From positions 62,001 through 126,000 of the forward strand of contig CAZJBS010000002.1 in assembly GCA_964544475.1 (NCBI GenBank): a stretch of 64,000 nucleotides of DNA, in the 5' to 3' direction. Below, piece after piece: positions 44,997 through 54,158 of this stretch. Numbering within the stretch: the stretch's first letter is position 1; each line of letters begins with the position of its first letter. The DNA is from CAZJBS01 sp964544475. GTDB lineage: Bacteria > CLD3 > SB21. The notes beneath the pieces are model-generated. The model saw only the letters and a program-made list of their open reading frames with translations. It ran no database searches and was not told where the DNA came from. A program made the translations under genes and the position numbers.

Positions 44997-45788
44997 ATGA
45001 TACTTCGGTGGCTCATGATGACGCTGGCCATGGCCGGATTGGCCGGCGGCGGTTATCTTCTGTATCAAACCGCCAGCCGGGCTGTGTCGGGCGACTTGGG
45101 GGCCATGTGGGTCCTCGTCTTGTTTGTACTTTCTCTCGGCCTGATCGTGGCTGGAATCACGAAATTCTGGGTGCTGATGATTGATCACAGCGACGCCCTG
45201 GACTTGTTTCGGGAAGCGGCTTCACGTCTCGGCGCCGAACCCCGTCACTTCAGGGTTGACGCCACACTTGGTCAAGAGAACGTCACGGAAAGCGGTTATG
45301 AATTTTCTTTTGCGGATCAGGATGGTGAAATCAATATCAGGCTATTCCAGGTCGGCAAGTCATCCGAGCAGGAAAAAATCCGTTTCGACGACCACACACT
45401 CCTGACCTTGAGGATGCCGGCGAATGAAAATCCCGAGATGGCCATCGTGCACCCAACGTTTGACGTAACCGATTCCGCCGACATGGAACGCTACGCGCCT
45501 ATCGTCCTTCGCTCGCATGCCTATGTGTATGTCAAACACGGTGTGGTGTTTTCGAACGTGGGCAAGGCGATCATCACTCCGGTCTTTGACAATCTGTTTG
45601 TCCAGAACCTGATGGCCGAAATATTCTATCACTATCGTTTCAAGTTCATGGTGTTTCAGGATCGTTTTTTTCTGGCCATGAAATCTGTCACGGTGGAAAG
45701 TCTTGAACAAGACATCGAGTCGTATAAATTGTTCATCAATCTCAGAGATCTGCTCGAAGAAAGCCATCGAAAACTCATCACCACCTAA
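44997..45788 (+). CDS. membrane-anchored protein of unknown function
   Basis: 263 residues. Two hydrophobic segments near the N-terminus (about 5-25 and 36-60) are followed by a soluble mixed alpha/beta domain. The central region (FDVTDSADMERYAPIVLRSHAYVYVKHGVVFSNV) and the C-terminal helices (LFINLRDLLEESHRKL) show no catalytic motif I recognise. The gene is packed between plsY (three bases) and the OmpH-like gene (12 bases), so it may help in envelope lipid or protein traffic, but this rests on position only. Confidence 0.7.
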   Translation: MILRWLMMTLAMAGLAGGGYLLYQTASRAVSGDLGAMWVLVLFVLSLGLIVAGITKFWVLMIDHSDALDLFREAASRLGAEPRHFRVDATLGQENVTESGYEFSFADQDGEINIRLFQVGKSSEQEKIRFDDHTLLTLRMPANENPEMAIVHPTFDVTDSADMERYAPIVLRSHAYVYVKHGVVFSNVGKAIITPVFDNLFVQNLMAEIFYHYRFKFMVFQDRFFLAMKSVTVESLEQDIESYKLFINLRDLLEESHRKLITT

Positions 45789-45800
45789 TAGGAGTTCATT

Positions 45801-46436
45801 ATGTCAGAAGAAACCTCCTCAGTCCCGACGGCCCCGATTGTCAAATGGACGTATGCGCTGACCGCGGTCTGCGTTGTTTTGCTGGCCGGACTGATTTATG
45901 TCATCATCACCCTCCATGCCGGCTCGACAACCGGCGTCAGAATTGGCTACGTTCATTCGGATCAATTATTGTCCCAGTACAAGCCGGCCATGGCCGTGCA
46001 GCAGCAACTGCAGGCGGAAAGCGCCGGCGCGCAGAAAGACCTGGAAACACGTTACAAGGAACTGCAGGCCATGGATGCCGACCTGAGCAAAAAGTCCAAA
46101 GTGCTCACCACACAGGCCCTGGCGCCACAAATTGAACGCTTCCAGAAAAAGCAGAATGAATTCATGCAACTTCAGCAATCTCTACAACAGCAGATGCAGC
46201 AAAAACAATCAGGAATGTTGGAACCCATTTTCCTGGACATCAGCAACTTCATCAACAAATATGGCAAAGACAACGGCTACACACTGATACTCGGCACCCC
46301 CGTGGAGGGCATGCTTGTGTATGGTGACAAGGGTTCGGACCTGACAGAGACCCTTCTGGCGGAATTGAATGCCCGCGTACCACCGACCCTTCCGGTGCCG
46401 TTGAACCCCGGTGTCATTGATTCGTCGGCCAAATAA
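45801..46436 (+). CDS. OmpH/Skp family outer-membrane chaperone-like protein
   Basis: 211 residues. An N-terminal membrane helix (about 14-42) is followed by a short beta segment IGYVHSDQLLSQY, a long coiled coil of about 100 residues rich in Gln, and a closing beta region (NGYTLILGTPVEGMLVYGDKGSDLTETLL). This is the Skp/OmpH layout: a trimeric periplasmic cage for unfolded outer-membrane proteins, here attached by its helix. The membrane anchor instead of a cleaved signal is a variation. Part of the plsY unit. Confidence 0.85.
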   Translation: MSEETSSVPTAPIVKWTYALTAVCVVLLAGLIYVIITLHAGSTTGVRIGYVHSDQLLSQYKPAMAVQQQLQAESAGAQKDLETRYKELQAMDADLSKKSKVLTTQALAPQIERFQKKQNEFMQLQQSLQQQMQQKQSGMLEPIFLDISNFINKYGKDNGYTLILGTPVEGMLVYGDKGSDLTETLLAELNARVPPTLPVPLNPGVIDSSAK

Positions 46437-46451
46437 ACCGAAAGGAACCGA

Positions 46452-47921
46452 ATGTCGAAGCCGCGCACGATCGGAGAACTGAGAAGATCAGGTTATCAGG
46501 TTCAATCCGTCAAAGACGAAATTCGCAGCAATCTTATCCGGAAGATGAAAAACCGGGAGACGCTGTTTCCCGGCATCATCGGATATGACGATACGGTGAT
46601 TCCAGAGTTGGTGAATGCCCTGCTGTCGCGGCATGACATTATTCTGTTGGGATTACGAGGACAGGCCAAGACCCGGTTGTTGCGGAGTCTCGTAGGACTG
46701 CTGGACGATGAAATTCCCGTCATCAAAGAAACGCCGCTCAATGATCATCCATTTTCGCCCATATCCCGCGTGGCCATTGACATGGTCGAGCAGATGGGCG
46801 ATAACACGGAAATCGCCTGGCTCGGCCGCGACGAACGTTATGGAGAAAAACTGGCAACGCCGGATGTCACCGTGGCGGATTTGATCGGCGACATCGATCC
46901 GATCAAGGCGGCGACGCAAAAACTGCATTATGCCGACGAGCGCGTGATGCACTTCGGAGTCATTCCGCGCAGCAACCGGGGCATTTTTGCGATCAATGAG
47001 TTGCCCGATCTTCAACCCAGAATTCAGGTCAGCCTCTTCAATATCCTGGAAGAGAAGGACTTTCAAATCCGCGGTTTCAATATTCGCATTCCACTGGACA
47101 TCCTGGTGGTATTTTCGGCCAATCCGGAGGATTACACCAACCGCGGCAACATCATCACGCCGCTGAAAGATCGCATTGACTCCCAGATACTGACCCACTA
47201 TCCCGTCACGGTCGAAGACGGTATGGCGATCACCGAACAGGAAGCCTGGCAGGATCGCGGCGCCGGGAGCGTGGCGGTGCCGGGCTATTTCAAGGAGATC
47301 ATCGAAAATATCGCCTTCCAGGCCCGGCAATCGGAATTTGTTGATCACAAGTCAGGAGTCAGCGCCCGGTTGACCATTTCATGTCTTGAAAACCTCATTA
47401 GTGCGGCCGAAAGCAGGGCCATTCGCCTCAAAGAAGAGAAACCATTTCCACGAATTTGCGATCTATTCGGGCTGGTGCCGTCCGTGACCGGAAAAGTTGA
47501 GTTGGTATATGAAGGAGAGCAACAGGGCGTCGCCACGGTCGCCCGTGTGCTGATTGGCCGGGCCATCAAGGTCGTATTCCGCAATTACCTCCCCGACCCG
47601 CTTTCCAAAAAGGACATGCCCGTGTACCAGCCCATCCTCAGTTGGTTTGGCAGCGGCAACCGTCTGGAACTTGACAACGCGCTCAGCTTCGAGGAGTACC
47701 ACCGGCGGCTCCAATCCGTACCGGCCTTGAAAGACCTGGCAAAGAAATTCATGGGCGTTGGCGATTCCAACAAACAGGAACAGGCATCGGCCATGGAATT
47801 CGTTCTCGAAGGACTGCACCAGAATTCGTCCCTGAGCAAGGATTGGTCGGAAGTGCGTGTCGCCTACAAGGACATGATGACCGGCATGCTGGGCAAGATC
47901 AACTGGGAAAAAGAAGAATAG
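46452..47921 (+). CDS. MoxR/magnesium-chelatase-type AAA+ ATPase
   Basis: 489 residues. An N-terminal helical stretch (1-35) leads into the AAA+ core: Walker A GLRGQAKT (67-74), a Walker B region reading GIFAINELPD (177-186) with Asn182 where an Asp is expected, sensor VVFSANPEDYTNRG, and an arginine-finger region LKDRIDSQI. About 220 further residues form a helical lid. The family often pairs with a VWA protein; none follows here, since the next gene is on the opposite strand. Its stop lies one base from that of the convergent deacetylase gene. Likely a substrate-remodelling ATPase; the partner is unknown. Confidence 0.85.
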   Translation: MSKPRTIGELRRSGYQVQSVKDEIRSNLIRKMKNRETLFPGIIGYDDTVIPELVNALLSRHDIILLGLRGQAKTRLLRSLVGLLDDEIPVIKETPLNDHPFSPISRVAIDMVEQMGDNTEIAWLGRDERYGEKLATPDVTVADLIGDIDPIKAATQKLHYADERVMHFGVIPRSNRGIFAINELPDLQPRIQVSLFNILEEKDFQIRGFNIRIPLDILVVFSANPEDYTNRGNIITPLKDRIDSQILTHYPVTVEDGMAITEQEAWQDRGAGSVAVPGYFKEIIENIAFQARQSEFVDHKSGVSARLTISCLENLISAAESRAIRLKEEKPFPRICDLFGLVPSVTGKVELVYEGEQQGVATVARVLIGRAIKVVFRNYLPDPLSKKDMPVYQPILSWFGSGNRLELDNALSFEEYHRRLQSVPALKDLAKKFMGVGDSNKQEQASAMEFVLEGLHQNSSLSKDWSEVRVAYKDMMTGMLGKINWEKEE

Positions 47922-48617
47922 CTACAAATAATCTTTCAGGAGGACGAACCGGAATCCTTTGCGCGAAAGCGTTTCCACAATTTTCGGCAAGGCCATGCCG
48001 GTGGCGTATCCGCGCCCGTTGATGTGAAAAATCAGGATGGACCCCGGACGGCTTTTCAACAAGACCCAATCGACCAGATGCCGGATGGACACCCCGGGAT
48101 CCGGATCCCCGCTTTCAAACGTCCAATGGACCACTCGATAACCCAGCGACTCGACAGCTGTCAGCGCGGCTTGTGAATAATGACCTCCGGGAAATCGAAA
48201 CAAACGTGGCCTCGTTCCGCAGATTGCCAATATCGAATCTCCATTCTGTTTCACATCCAATTGAATCTTTTCGATATCCAGGTTTTCCATATGCTGTTCG
48301 TGGGCGAATGAATGATTTTCAATTTCCACGAACTCCGTCTGTGACAGGTCGTGTATTTGTGAACGATTGCGTGAAACGAATTTTCCCGATACAAATACGG
48401 TAAACGGAATTTGGTGAGCGACGAGATAGTTGAGGATCGTCGTATCAAAGTGCGATGGTGACACCGTTTCGCAGGCGTCGAAAGTGAGCGCCACAACGGA
48501 GTCCCGGGTGGGCAGTGTCGTGATGATACCCGATGCGGCTTGAGAAAAAGCGGGAGCCGGTCCCATGATCATCAACAGGGCGGCCGCCTTCCAGCTGTGA
48601 GTTGTTTTGGACATCAC
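47922..48617 (-). CDS. secreted polysaccharide deacetylase
   Basis: About 231 residues with a signal peptide ending near FSQAAS. NodB-domain motifs: VALTFDACET (first motif, Cys after the catalytic Asp region as in the TFDAC subgroup), HSFAH (zinc His pair), RFPGGHYS and IFHINGRG. It probably removes acetyl groups from peptidoglycan or another surface glycan. The start could be the GTG overlapping the LarC1 stop as GTGA, or the next ATG, which differs by one codon; either way translation is coupled to the LarC1 gene. Confidence 0.92.
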   Translation of the reverse strand: MMSKTTHSWKAAALLMIMGPAPAFSQAASGIITTLPTRDSVVALTFDACETVSPSHFDTTILNYLVAHQIPFTVFVSGKFVSRNRSQIHDLSQTEFVEIENHSFAHEQHMENLDIEKIQLDVKQNGDSILAICGTRPRLFRFPGGHYSQAALTAVESLGYRVVHWTFESGDPDPGVSIRHLVDWVLLKSRPGSILIFHINGRGYATGMALPKIVETLSRKGFRFVLLKDYL

Positions 48618-49405
48618 CGTCGAATCGCATCAAGGGCTAACGGCATGGACCCGGAAGAGATTTCCTCGCCAATTTCGATGCGAAGAACACCCGGGAAGCC
48701 ATCAAACCATTTTGAGCCGGCTCCGTATCCGGCGCAGTCAACGCGGAGGGTCAAACCGGGATTCACACCAGCGGAGAGAGCGGTCAGAATGGCCGCACCT
48801 GTCGGTGTGCAGCGCTCACCGGACGTTGGTCCATGTTCCCATGGATAATGGCGCAGCAATTCTCGTACGGCAGGAACGGGAACCGGAATTTCGCCGTGTG
48901 AACACACGACAGTACCCGATCCAACGACCACCGGACCCGAGTAAACCCTGTCAATTCCAAGATAGTCGATGCCGATGGCCACGCCAATAAAGTCGGCCAG
49001 TGCATCATCCGCTGCCACTTCGTGAAGATGAACATGGTCCATAGTTGTGCCGTGGACGGCGGCTTCCGCGGCGGCGAGTCTTTCAAACATCGCAACGGCG
49101 CGTTCCGTAATCCGCTTTTCCAAAGCGCTGCTTCGAATCAGTTGCAATACATCGTCCAGGTGCCGGTGCGGGACACGATGGGGATGTTTCGACGTGTCGG
49201 AACGCTCGGCACGACGAACTTCGATACGGGTTGCGGTGGCGGCTTTGTACGGAATACTTTTCCTTTCCAATTGAAGCAGGCGGGTGGCGGGACATTTCTG
49301 CAATTCGGACGTCAATACGTCGAAATCAAAACCGGCGCTCACGAGGGCCCCCAATATCATGTCCCCGCTGACGCCCTTTGAACAATCGAAAAAAGCCGTT
49401 CTCAC
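48614..49405 (-). CDS. LarC-type nickel-insertion protein, N-terminal domain only
   Basis: 263 residues starting at GTG. It matches the first domain of LarC: FDCSKGVSGDMILGALV, HVHLHEVAADDALADFIG, and CTPTGAAIL. In Lactiplantibacillus plantarum, LarC1 and LarC2 are joined by a programmed frameshift to make the CTP-dependent nickel-inserting cyclometallase. Here the CDS ends after the LarC1 part and the deacetylase gene begins immediately, so no LarC2 follows. larA, larB and larE are not in the window. It may be a LarC1-only relative with another role or a remnant. Confidence 0.82.
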   Translation of the reverse strand: MRTAFFDCSKGVSGDMILGALVSAGFDFDVLTSELQKCPATRLLQLERKSIPYKAATATRIEVRRAERSDTSKHPHRVPHRHLDDVLQLIRSSALEKRITERAVAMFERLAAAEAAVHGTTMDHVHLHEVAADDALADFIGVAIGIDYLGIDRVYSGPVVVGSGTVVCSHGEIPVPVPAVRELLRHYPWEHGPTSGERCTPTGAAILTALSAGVNPGLTLRVDCAGYGAGSKWFDGFPGVLRIEIGEEISSGSMPLALDAIRR

Positions 49406-49416
49406 GGGATAGGAAC

Positions 49417-51456
49417 CTATTTGATCAAGAGCATTTTACGACTGAGGGTTTGGCCACCCGCCTCAAGCCGGTACAGATACACACCCGATGACACGAGATC
49501 GCCATTCACCGATCTTGCGCTCCACGAAACCTCGTGGTACCCGCCGTCCTGTTCACCGGGCAACCAGGCCCATACGATCTGACCCAGCGCATTGAAAATC
49601 TGAAGCCGGACATCGAGTCTTTTGGGAAGACGATACCGGATCGTAGTGGATGGATTGAATGGATTTGGAAAATTAGGCATCAATGCAAAGATATTCGGAT
49701 GGGCCCCATCGTCAATACCGGCGGGGTTCTCCGTCACAATCATGCGGAGGGGAATGAGGATCGGGTCTTGGCCGCCTTGATAATAAATTCTCAGGGTATC
49801 CAGAAACTCACCCTGTGAATCAACAGGGGCGGTTCCGCTTACATGGACAGTATCCAGCGTGCCGGCGCCGATGGTCGCGTCGAATGGGTTCACTTCGAAA
49901 TGAGTCGTGCCCGTCACCATGCTGTCGATGTGCAGTGTCGCGGTGCCCGTATTCCAAATCCGCAGCGTATCTGATCGGCTTTCCCCCAGATACACGGTGT
50001 CAAAATCCACGGAGTTTCTTGGAATCAGAATCTGGGCGAGGCGAATGGTGAAAAAGCCGTCGCTGCTGTCCGTCAAAGCGCCGCCGGATTCTTTGACACG
50101 AATTCTTGCCTTTCGCGTAGCCACGCCCGGTACAATCCAGGAATACGAACCCGAAGAGGCGTCGACATTGGTCGCGATATCCACCCACGGCTGGCCGGGA
50201 GACGCTTTGAAGGCAAGATCAACCGATGCAGGGCCCGACGCCAGCCACCGAATCTGGACCGAGGAGTCCGGCCAGAAGGCCTCGCCGTCATTGGGCGCCA
50301 GCAGCGTGAGGCCCGTCGAAGGACCCGTGAGCTTGTAGATAAATCCATTGCCGTAGTCCACGACGTACAGATTCTGATTCGAATCCACACCGAACGTGGA
50401 CACGTAGAAGGCGGCGTCGTACAATTGCGTGTTCGTGAAATTGGTTCCATTGAAGGCCAGCGACCAAATGCGGCCGGAACCGTAGTCGCCATAAATGTAC
50501 TTATGGATCAGGGACGGAATGGCCGTCCCGCGATAGACGAAACCGCCGGTCACCGAGTAATTGGTTCCATGCGTGTATTCCCATACCGGACGCAGAAAAC
50601 CCCGGCCGGTCGTGTCACAGGTTCCATAACAATGGTATCCTTCCATCTTATTCCATCCGTAGTTCCCGCCGGAGTCGCCGATGTCGATTTCTTCATACGT
50701 GTTCTGACCCACGTCGCCGATCCACAATCGACCGGTTTCGGAATCGAAACTGAATTTCCACGGGTTTCTCATCCCGTATGTGAAGATCTCCTCTTTGTAA
50801 CCATGGTCGTTGCCATAGAAAGGATTTGTGGGAGGAATGGCATAGTTGCGGCCGGCGGAAGTGTCGTTCACGTCGATGCGCAGAATCTTTCCAAGCCATG
50901 TGGCGCGATTTTGTCCGTTGCCTTGTGGATCGCCTCCGCTGCCTCCGTCGCCCAATGCGATGTACAGGTACCCGTCGGGACCAAAAGCGATATGTCCGCC
51001 GTTGTGATTGGAATAGGGTTGATTCTGAACCAGCACGATCTGACGGGTGTTTTTCATGGCCGAATCAGGATTGGTAGGGCTGACTTGAAAACGCGTGATG
51101 TAGGATTTCAACGTGCCCACCGTGGCTGTATAGTCCACATAAAAGAGGCCGTTATTGGCATAGTCCGGATGGAAGGCCAAGCCCAGGAGACCGGTCTCGC
51201 TGCCGCCCTGGCTCACCGAATCACTGAGATTCAAGAACAGTTTTCTGGTCGATACGGTCGGACTGTTCTCAAAAACCCATATTCTTCCATCCTGTTCGAC
51301 AACGAAAAAACGATTGGTTCCGTCGTTCGGCTGCACCAATTCCACAGGACGCGAGAATGCCGGCAAGCTTGGGAAAGCGTTTTGAACGGAATATTGCGCG
51401 TTGAGTGAGCAACCGAAGCCGACAAAACCGACGATACAGCAAATCATGAGTCTCAT
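49417..51456 (-). CDS. secreted PQQ-type glucose/sorbosone dehydrogenase with a type IX sorting tail
   Basis: 679 residues from the ATG with AGGAG ahead and a signal peptide. The catalytic beta-propeller (about 30-370) has GLLGLAFHPDYANNG and NHNGGHIAFGPDGYLYIALGDGG, typical of soluble aldose/sorbosone dehydrogenases. It is followed by a Kre9-like Ig domain (LLAPNDGEAFWPDSS), a choice-of-anchor D domain (SVDFDTVYLGESRSDTL) and an Ig-like tail (NFPNPFNPSTTIRYRLP ... SSGVYLYRL) of the FlgD/Por type ending SRKMLLIK. This tail marks it for export through the type IX system. Substrate not assignable. Confidence 0.93.
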   Translation of the reverse strand: MRLMICCIVGFVGFGCSLNAQYSVQNAFPSLPAFSRPVELVQPNDGTNRFFVVEQDGRIWVFENSPTVSTRKLFLNLSDSVSQGGSETGLLGLAFHPDYANNGLFYVDYTATVGTLKSYITRFQVSPTNPDSAMKNTRQIVLVQNQPYSNHNGGHIAFGPDGYLYIALGDGGSGGDPQGNGQNRATWLGKILRIDVNDTSAGRNYAIPPTNPFYGNDHGYKEEIFTYGMRNPWKFSFDSETGRLWIGDVGQNTYEEIDIGDSGGNYGWNKMEGYHCYGTCDTTGRGFLRPVWEYTHGTNYSVTGGFVYRGTAIPSLIHKYIYGDYGSGRIWSLAFNGTNFTNTQLYDAAFYVSTFGVDSNQNLYVVDYGNGFIYKLTGPSTGLTLLAPNDGEAFWPDSSVQIRWLASGPASVDLAFKASPGQPWVDIATNVDASSGSYSWIVPGVATRKARIRVKESGGALTDSSDGFFTIRLAQILIPRNSVDFDTVYLGESRSDTLRIWNTGTATLHIDSMVTGTTHFEVNPFDATIGAGTLDTVHVSGTAPVDSQGEFLDTLRIYYQGGQDPILIPLRMIVTENPAGIDDGAHPNIFALMPNFPNPFNPSTTIRYRLPKRLDVRLQIFNALGQIVWAWLPGEQDGGYHEVSWSARSVNGDLVSSGVYLYRLEAGGQTLSRKMLLIK

Positions 51457-51479
51457 GAAACACTCCTGAAGTTTAGCAT

Positions 51480-52247
51480 TCAAAAACCGAAGATTGAAAA
51501 ACCGCCATCCACGGTGAAACACTGGCCGGTGACATACGATGACGCGGGCAAACACAGAAAAGCGACGACACGGGCAATTTCCTCCGGTTCGGCAATCCGG
51601 CCCATTGGTGTCCGGGCCAAGACCTGGGCGAGATATTCCGGGTCTTTCAAAACGCCCTCGGCGAGCGGTGTCCGGGTGTACCACGGCGCCACGGCATTGA
51701 CCCGAATGCGGTCAGACGCCCATTCAACCGCCAGATTGCGCGTGAACTGGTTGATGGCGGCTTTGGTCATCGCGTAGATGGCGCCCGTTCGCATATGCGT
51801 CAATGCGGCCACCGACGAAACATGAACCACCGCGGCGTCGCCCGACGCTTTTAAGAAAGGAAACGACAGCCTCGTCATCTCGTAGACAGACATCAAATTC
51901 GTATTCATGATCGTGTCGAATTCCTGCGTATTGTATTCGAGCGCCTTTTTTCGAATATTCGTGCCAACATTGTTGATCAGAATATCGAGGCGTCCCCAGC
52001 GGTCGTTGACAGCGTTGACGATGGTCTGGCGGTCTGCCGGCACGGTTACGTCCGCGACCAAACCAGCTGCCGGCAATCCGTCGCGCGTCCACGTCGACAC
52101 CGTGTCCTCCATTTCCCGCGACCGGCGCGCGACAATCAGAACTTCGCATCCCAAATCCAGGAGTTCGCCGGCGATGGCGCGGCCGATACCCCTCGTGCCG
52201 CCGGTCACCAGCGCGCGCTTACCGGACAATGTCCACGCGGGGTTCAC
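51480..52247 (-). CDS. short-chain dehydrogenase/reductase, tropinone-reductase-like
   Basis: 255 residues from a GTG that overlaps the preceding stop as GTGA; an earlier start would overlap the neighbour. SDR motifs: TGGTRGIGRA for NAD(P), NNVGTN, the catalytic Ser in VSSVAAL and Tyr/Lys in YAMTKAAI. The C-terminal half (MGRIAEPEEIARVVAFLCLP, VTGQCFTVDGG) is typical of classical SDRs. Glycine and Arg in the cofactor site suggest NADPH. It is coupled to a second SDR gene, so a two-step or heteromeric activity is possible. Confidence 0.92.
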   Translation of the reverse strand: MNPAWTLSGKRALVTGGTRGIGRAIAGELLDLGCEVLIVARRSREMEDTVSTWTRDGLPAAGLVADVTVPADRQTIVNAVNDRWGRLDILINNVGTNIRKKALEYNTQEFDTIMNTNLMSVYEMTRLSFPFLKASGDAAVVHVSSVAALTHMRTGAIYAMTKAAINQFTRNLAVEWASDRIRVNAVAPWYTRTPLAEGVLKDPEYLAQVLARTPMGRIAEPEEIARVVAFLCLPASSYVTGQCFTVDGGFSIFGF

Positions 52248-52948
52248 AGTCTTCCGGTCACTTTGATGACCGATCCGGTTATGCCGTCCGATGCTCCGGA
52301 TGCCAGGAATGCGAGCACACCGGCGACAGTCTCCGGGGCGACCCAATCTGAAAAATCAGCGTCCGGCATGTCGCGCCGATTGACGGGCGTGTCGATAATG
52401 CCCGGTACAATGGCATTGATCTGAATATTGTTCTTTTTGTTTTCATCGGCGGCGGTCTGCGTCAGGTTGATCAAGGCCGCTTTGGCCGCGCCATAGGGAC
52501 CGGCGAAAGACCTGCCATGGATTCCGGCGAGAGATCCCACGTTGATGATTTTGCCGGATCCTTGCGAGACCATGATTCGTAAGGCCTCTTTCATGTTAAG
52601 AAATGCCGTTGTGAGGTTCACGTTGATCGTCTGCTCCCATGAAGCCAGGGAAACATCCTCCACGCGCGACCATGGATAAATTCCACCGATCAGATTGATG
52701 AGAACATCCACCCTCCCTGCCCGTTGCCGGATGGATGTCCAGGTTTCCCGAACACTTGATTCTGACGCCGCATCAGAGGTCAGCCAATGCAATCCGGGGC
52801 CAGAACCGGCTTCATTACCTGTTGAATGTCCGGTCACGGCAAAAATCGTGGCGCCAAGTTCAAGAAATCTGGAGACGGTCGCACGGCCGAGATGGCCATT
52901 TGATCCGGTGATGACACCAATAACAGTATCCAATCGATCTGCGATCAT
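52244..52948 (-). CDS. short-chain dehydrogenase/reductase
   Basis: 234 residues. The cofactor loop is TGSNGHLGRA, the catalytic Ser lies in NVGSLAG and the Tyr/Lys pair in YGAAKAAL; the C-terminus has GVLAFLASGASDGITGSVIKVTG. It is somewhat short, with a reduced substrate cap. It precedes and overlaps the tropinone-reductase-like gene. No substrate can be assigned. Confidence 0.9.
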   Translation of the reverse strand: MIADRLDTVIGVITGSNGHLGRATVSRFLELGATIFAVTGHSTGNEAGSGPGLHWLTSDAASESSVRETWTSIRQRAGRVDVLINLIGGIYPWSRVEDVSLASWEQTINVNLTTAFLNMKEALRIMVSQGSGKIINVGSLAGIHGRSFAGPYGAAKAALINLTQTAADENKKNNIQINAIVPGIIDTPVNRRDMPDADFSDWVAPETVAGVLAFLASGASDGITGSVIKVTGRL

Positions 52949-53007
52949 ATTGACGCCTTGCGATGTTTGGTCACTGTGAGTATATTAGACGATTGCGAAA
53001 GGAACCT

Positions 53008-54120
53008 ATGCTGTCCAAAGTTGTGGGCCAGGAACCGGCCAAGACCCAACTCGTACGCGCATTTGAAAACGACCGGCTCGCCCATGCCTACCTCCTGATC
53101 GGAGATGAGGGGGTCGGCACCGAGGAACTGGCGCTGGAAGCTGCGAAGTACTTTCTATGCACTTCCAGAAACACAGCTGACCACGAACCGTGTCAGGCCT
53201 GTTCGAACTGCCGGCGCATCACTTCCTTTCAGCATCCGGACGTACATTACTATTTTCCGGCATTAAAGTCTACACCGGAAACCGAGTTGCGTGAACTGCT
53301 CGAAACCAAATCCGAGCAATTGTATGCCCGAGTGAAAATCGAGGGCGGGACGATCCACATCGGCGATCCTGAAAATCCGGAGAGGAATTCCGTTCGAGGC
53401 CTGATGCGCGAAGTGGCGATGCGCTCGGTTGAAAACAACATCAAGATATTCATCATCTCCTGCGCGGAGGAAATGAACGCCGAATCCGCCAATGCTCTTC
53501 TTAAGGTGCTGGAAGAGCCGCCATCCGGCACGCTTTATTTCCTGACCAGCAGCCAGCCTGGTCATCTTCTGACCACCATCAAGTCCCGGTGCCAGACCAT
53601 CCGGCTTCATAGCGTGGCCGAGGCGGACATTGAGAAAGCCGTTCGACTTTCCGGCGTTTCGCCGACGGAGTTGAGGCTGATCACACGATTGTCCAATGGC
53701 AATATGGGTCATGCCCTTCAATTGATGTCAGGCGAGTTGATGCGCCGTCGCGAACGGATGCTCGAATTCCTGGTTGGCGTGTTGTCTCCCCAATGGTCCA
53801 AGGTGTCCGAGTGCACCGAGGCATTGGCCGTTGAAGGCCGGAAAGACAAGGACTTGATTCTCGATATTCTCAATCTGGCTCTGACATGGTTCGAAGACGT
53901 CCTGTATGTCCAAAACGGTCTGGCCGAATCCGTCGTGGTCAATGTGGACAATTTGGACCGTTTGAACAAGTTTTTGCGTAATTTTCCACAAACAAATATC
54001 GAAAAAACAATCTCCGAGCTGGAAAAAGCTGTTGACCTTATTTCGAGAAATGTCTATCTTAATTTGATATTAATCAACCTCGGACTCTCTCTGCGCCGAC
54101 TCATTCTAGCAGGACGCTAA
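53008..54120 (+). CDS. holB: DNA polymerase III delta prime subunit
   Basis: 370 residues from the ATG giving MLSKVVGQ. The clamp-loader AAA+ fold shows a degenerate P-loop GDEGVGTEEL lacking the Walker Lys, as in other delta-prime subunits that do not hydrolyse ATP. A zinc module formed by CQACSNC and an earlier Cys follows; ESANALLKVLEEPP and the arginine-finger region KSRCQTI are typical. The helical collar domain is at the C-terminus. It starts the plus-strand unit with ricT-like PSP1. Confidence 0.94.
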   Translation: MLSKVVGQEPAKTQLVRAFENDRLAHAYLLIGDEGVGTEELALEAAKYFLCTSRNTADHEPCQACSNCRRITSFQHPDVHYYFPALKSTPETELRELLETKSEQLYARVKIEGGTIHIGDPENPERNSVRGLMREVAMRSVENNIKIFIISCAEEMNAESANALLKVLEEPPSGTLYFLTSSQPGHLLTTIKSRCQTIRLHSVAEADIEKAVRLSGVSPTELRLITRLSNGNMGHALQLMSGELMRRRERMLEFLVGVLSPQWSKVSECTEALAVEGRKDKDLILDILNLALTWFEDVLYVQNGLAESVVVNVDNLDRLNKFLRNFPQTNIEKTISELEKAVDLISRNVYLNLILINLGLSLRRLILAGR

Positions 54121-54158
54121 GGCGAACCCATCCATGCCCTATTTGAAAGCTGAGACAT

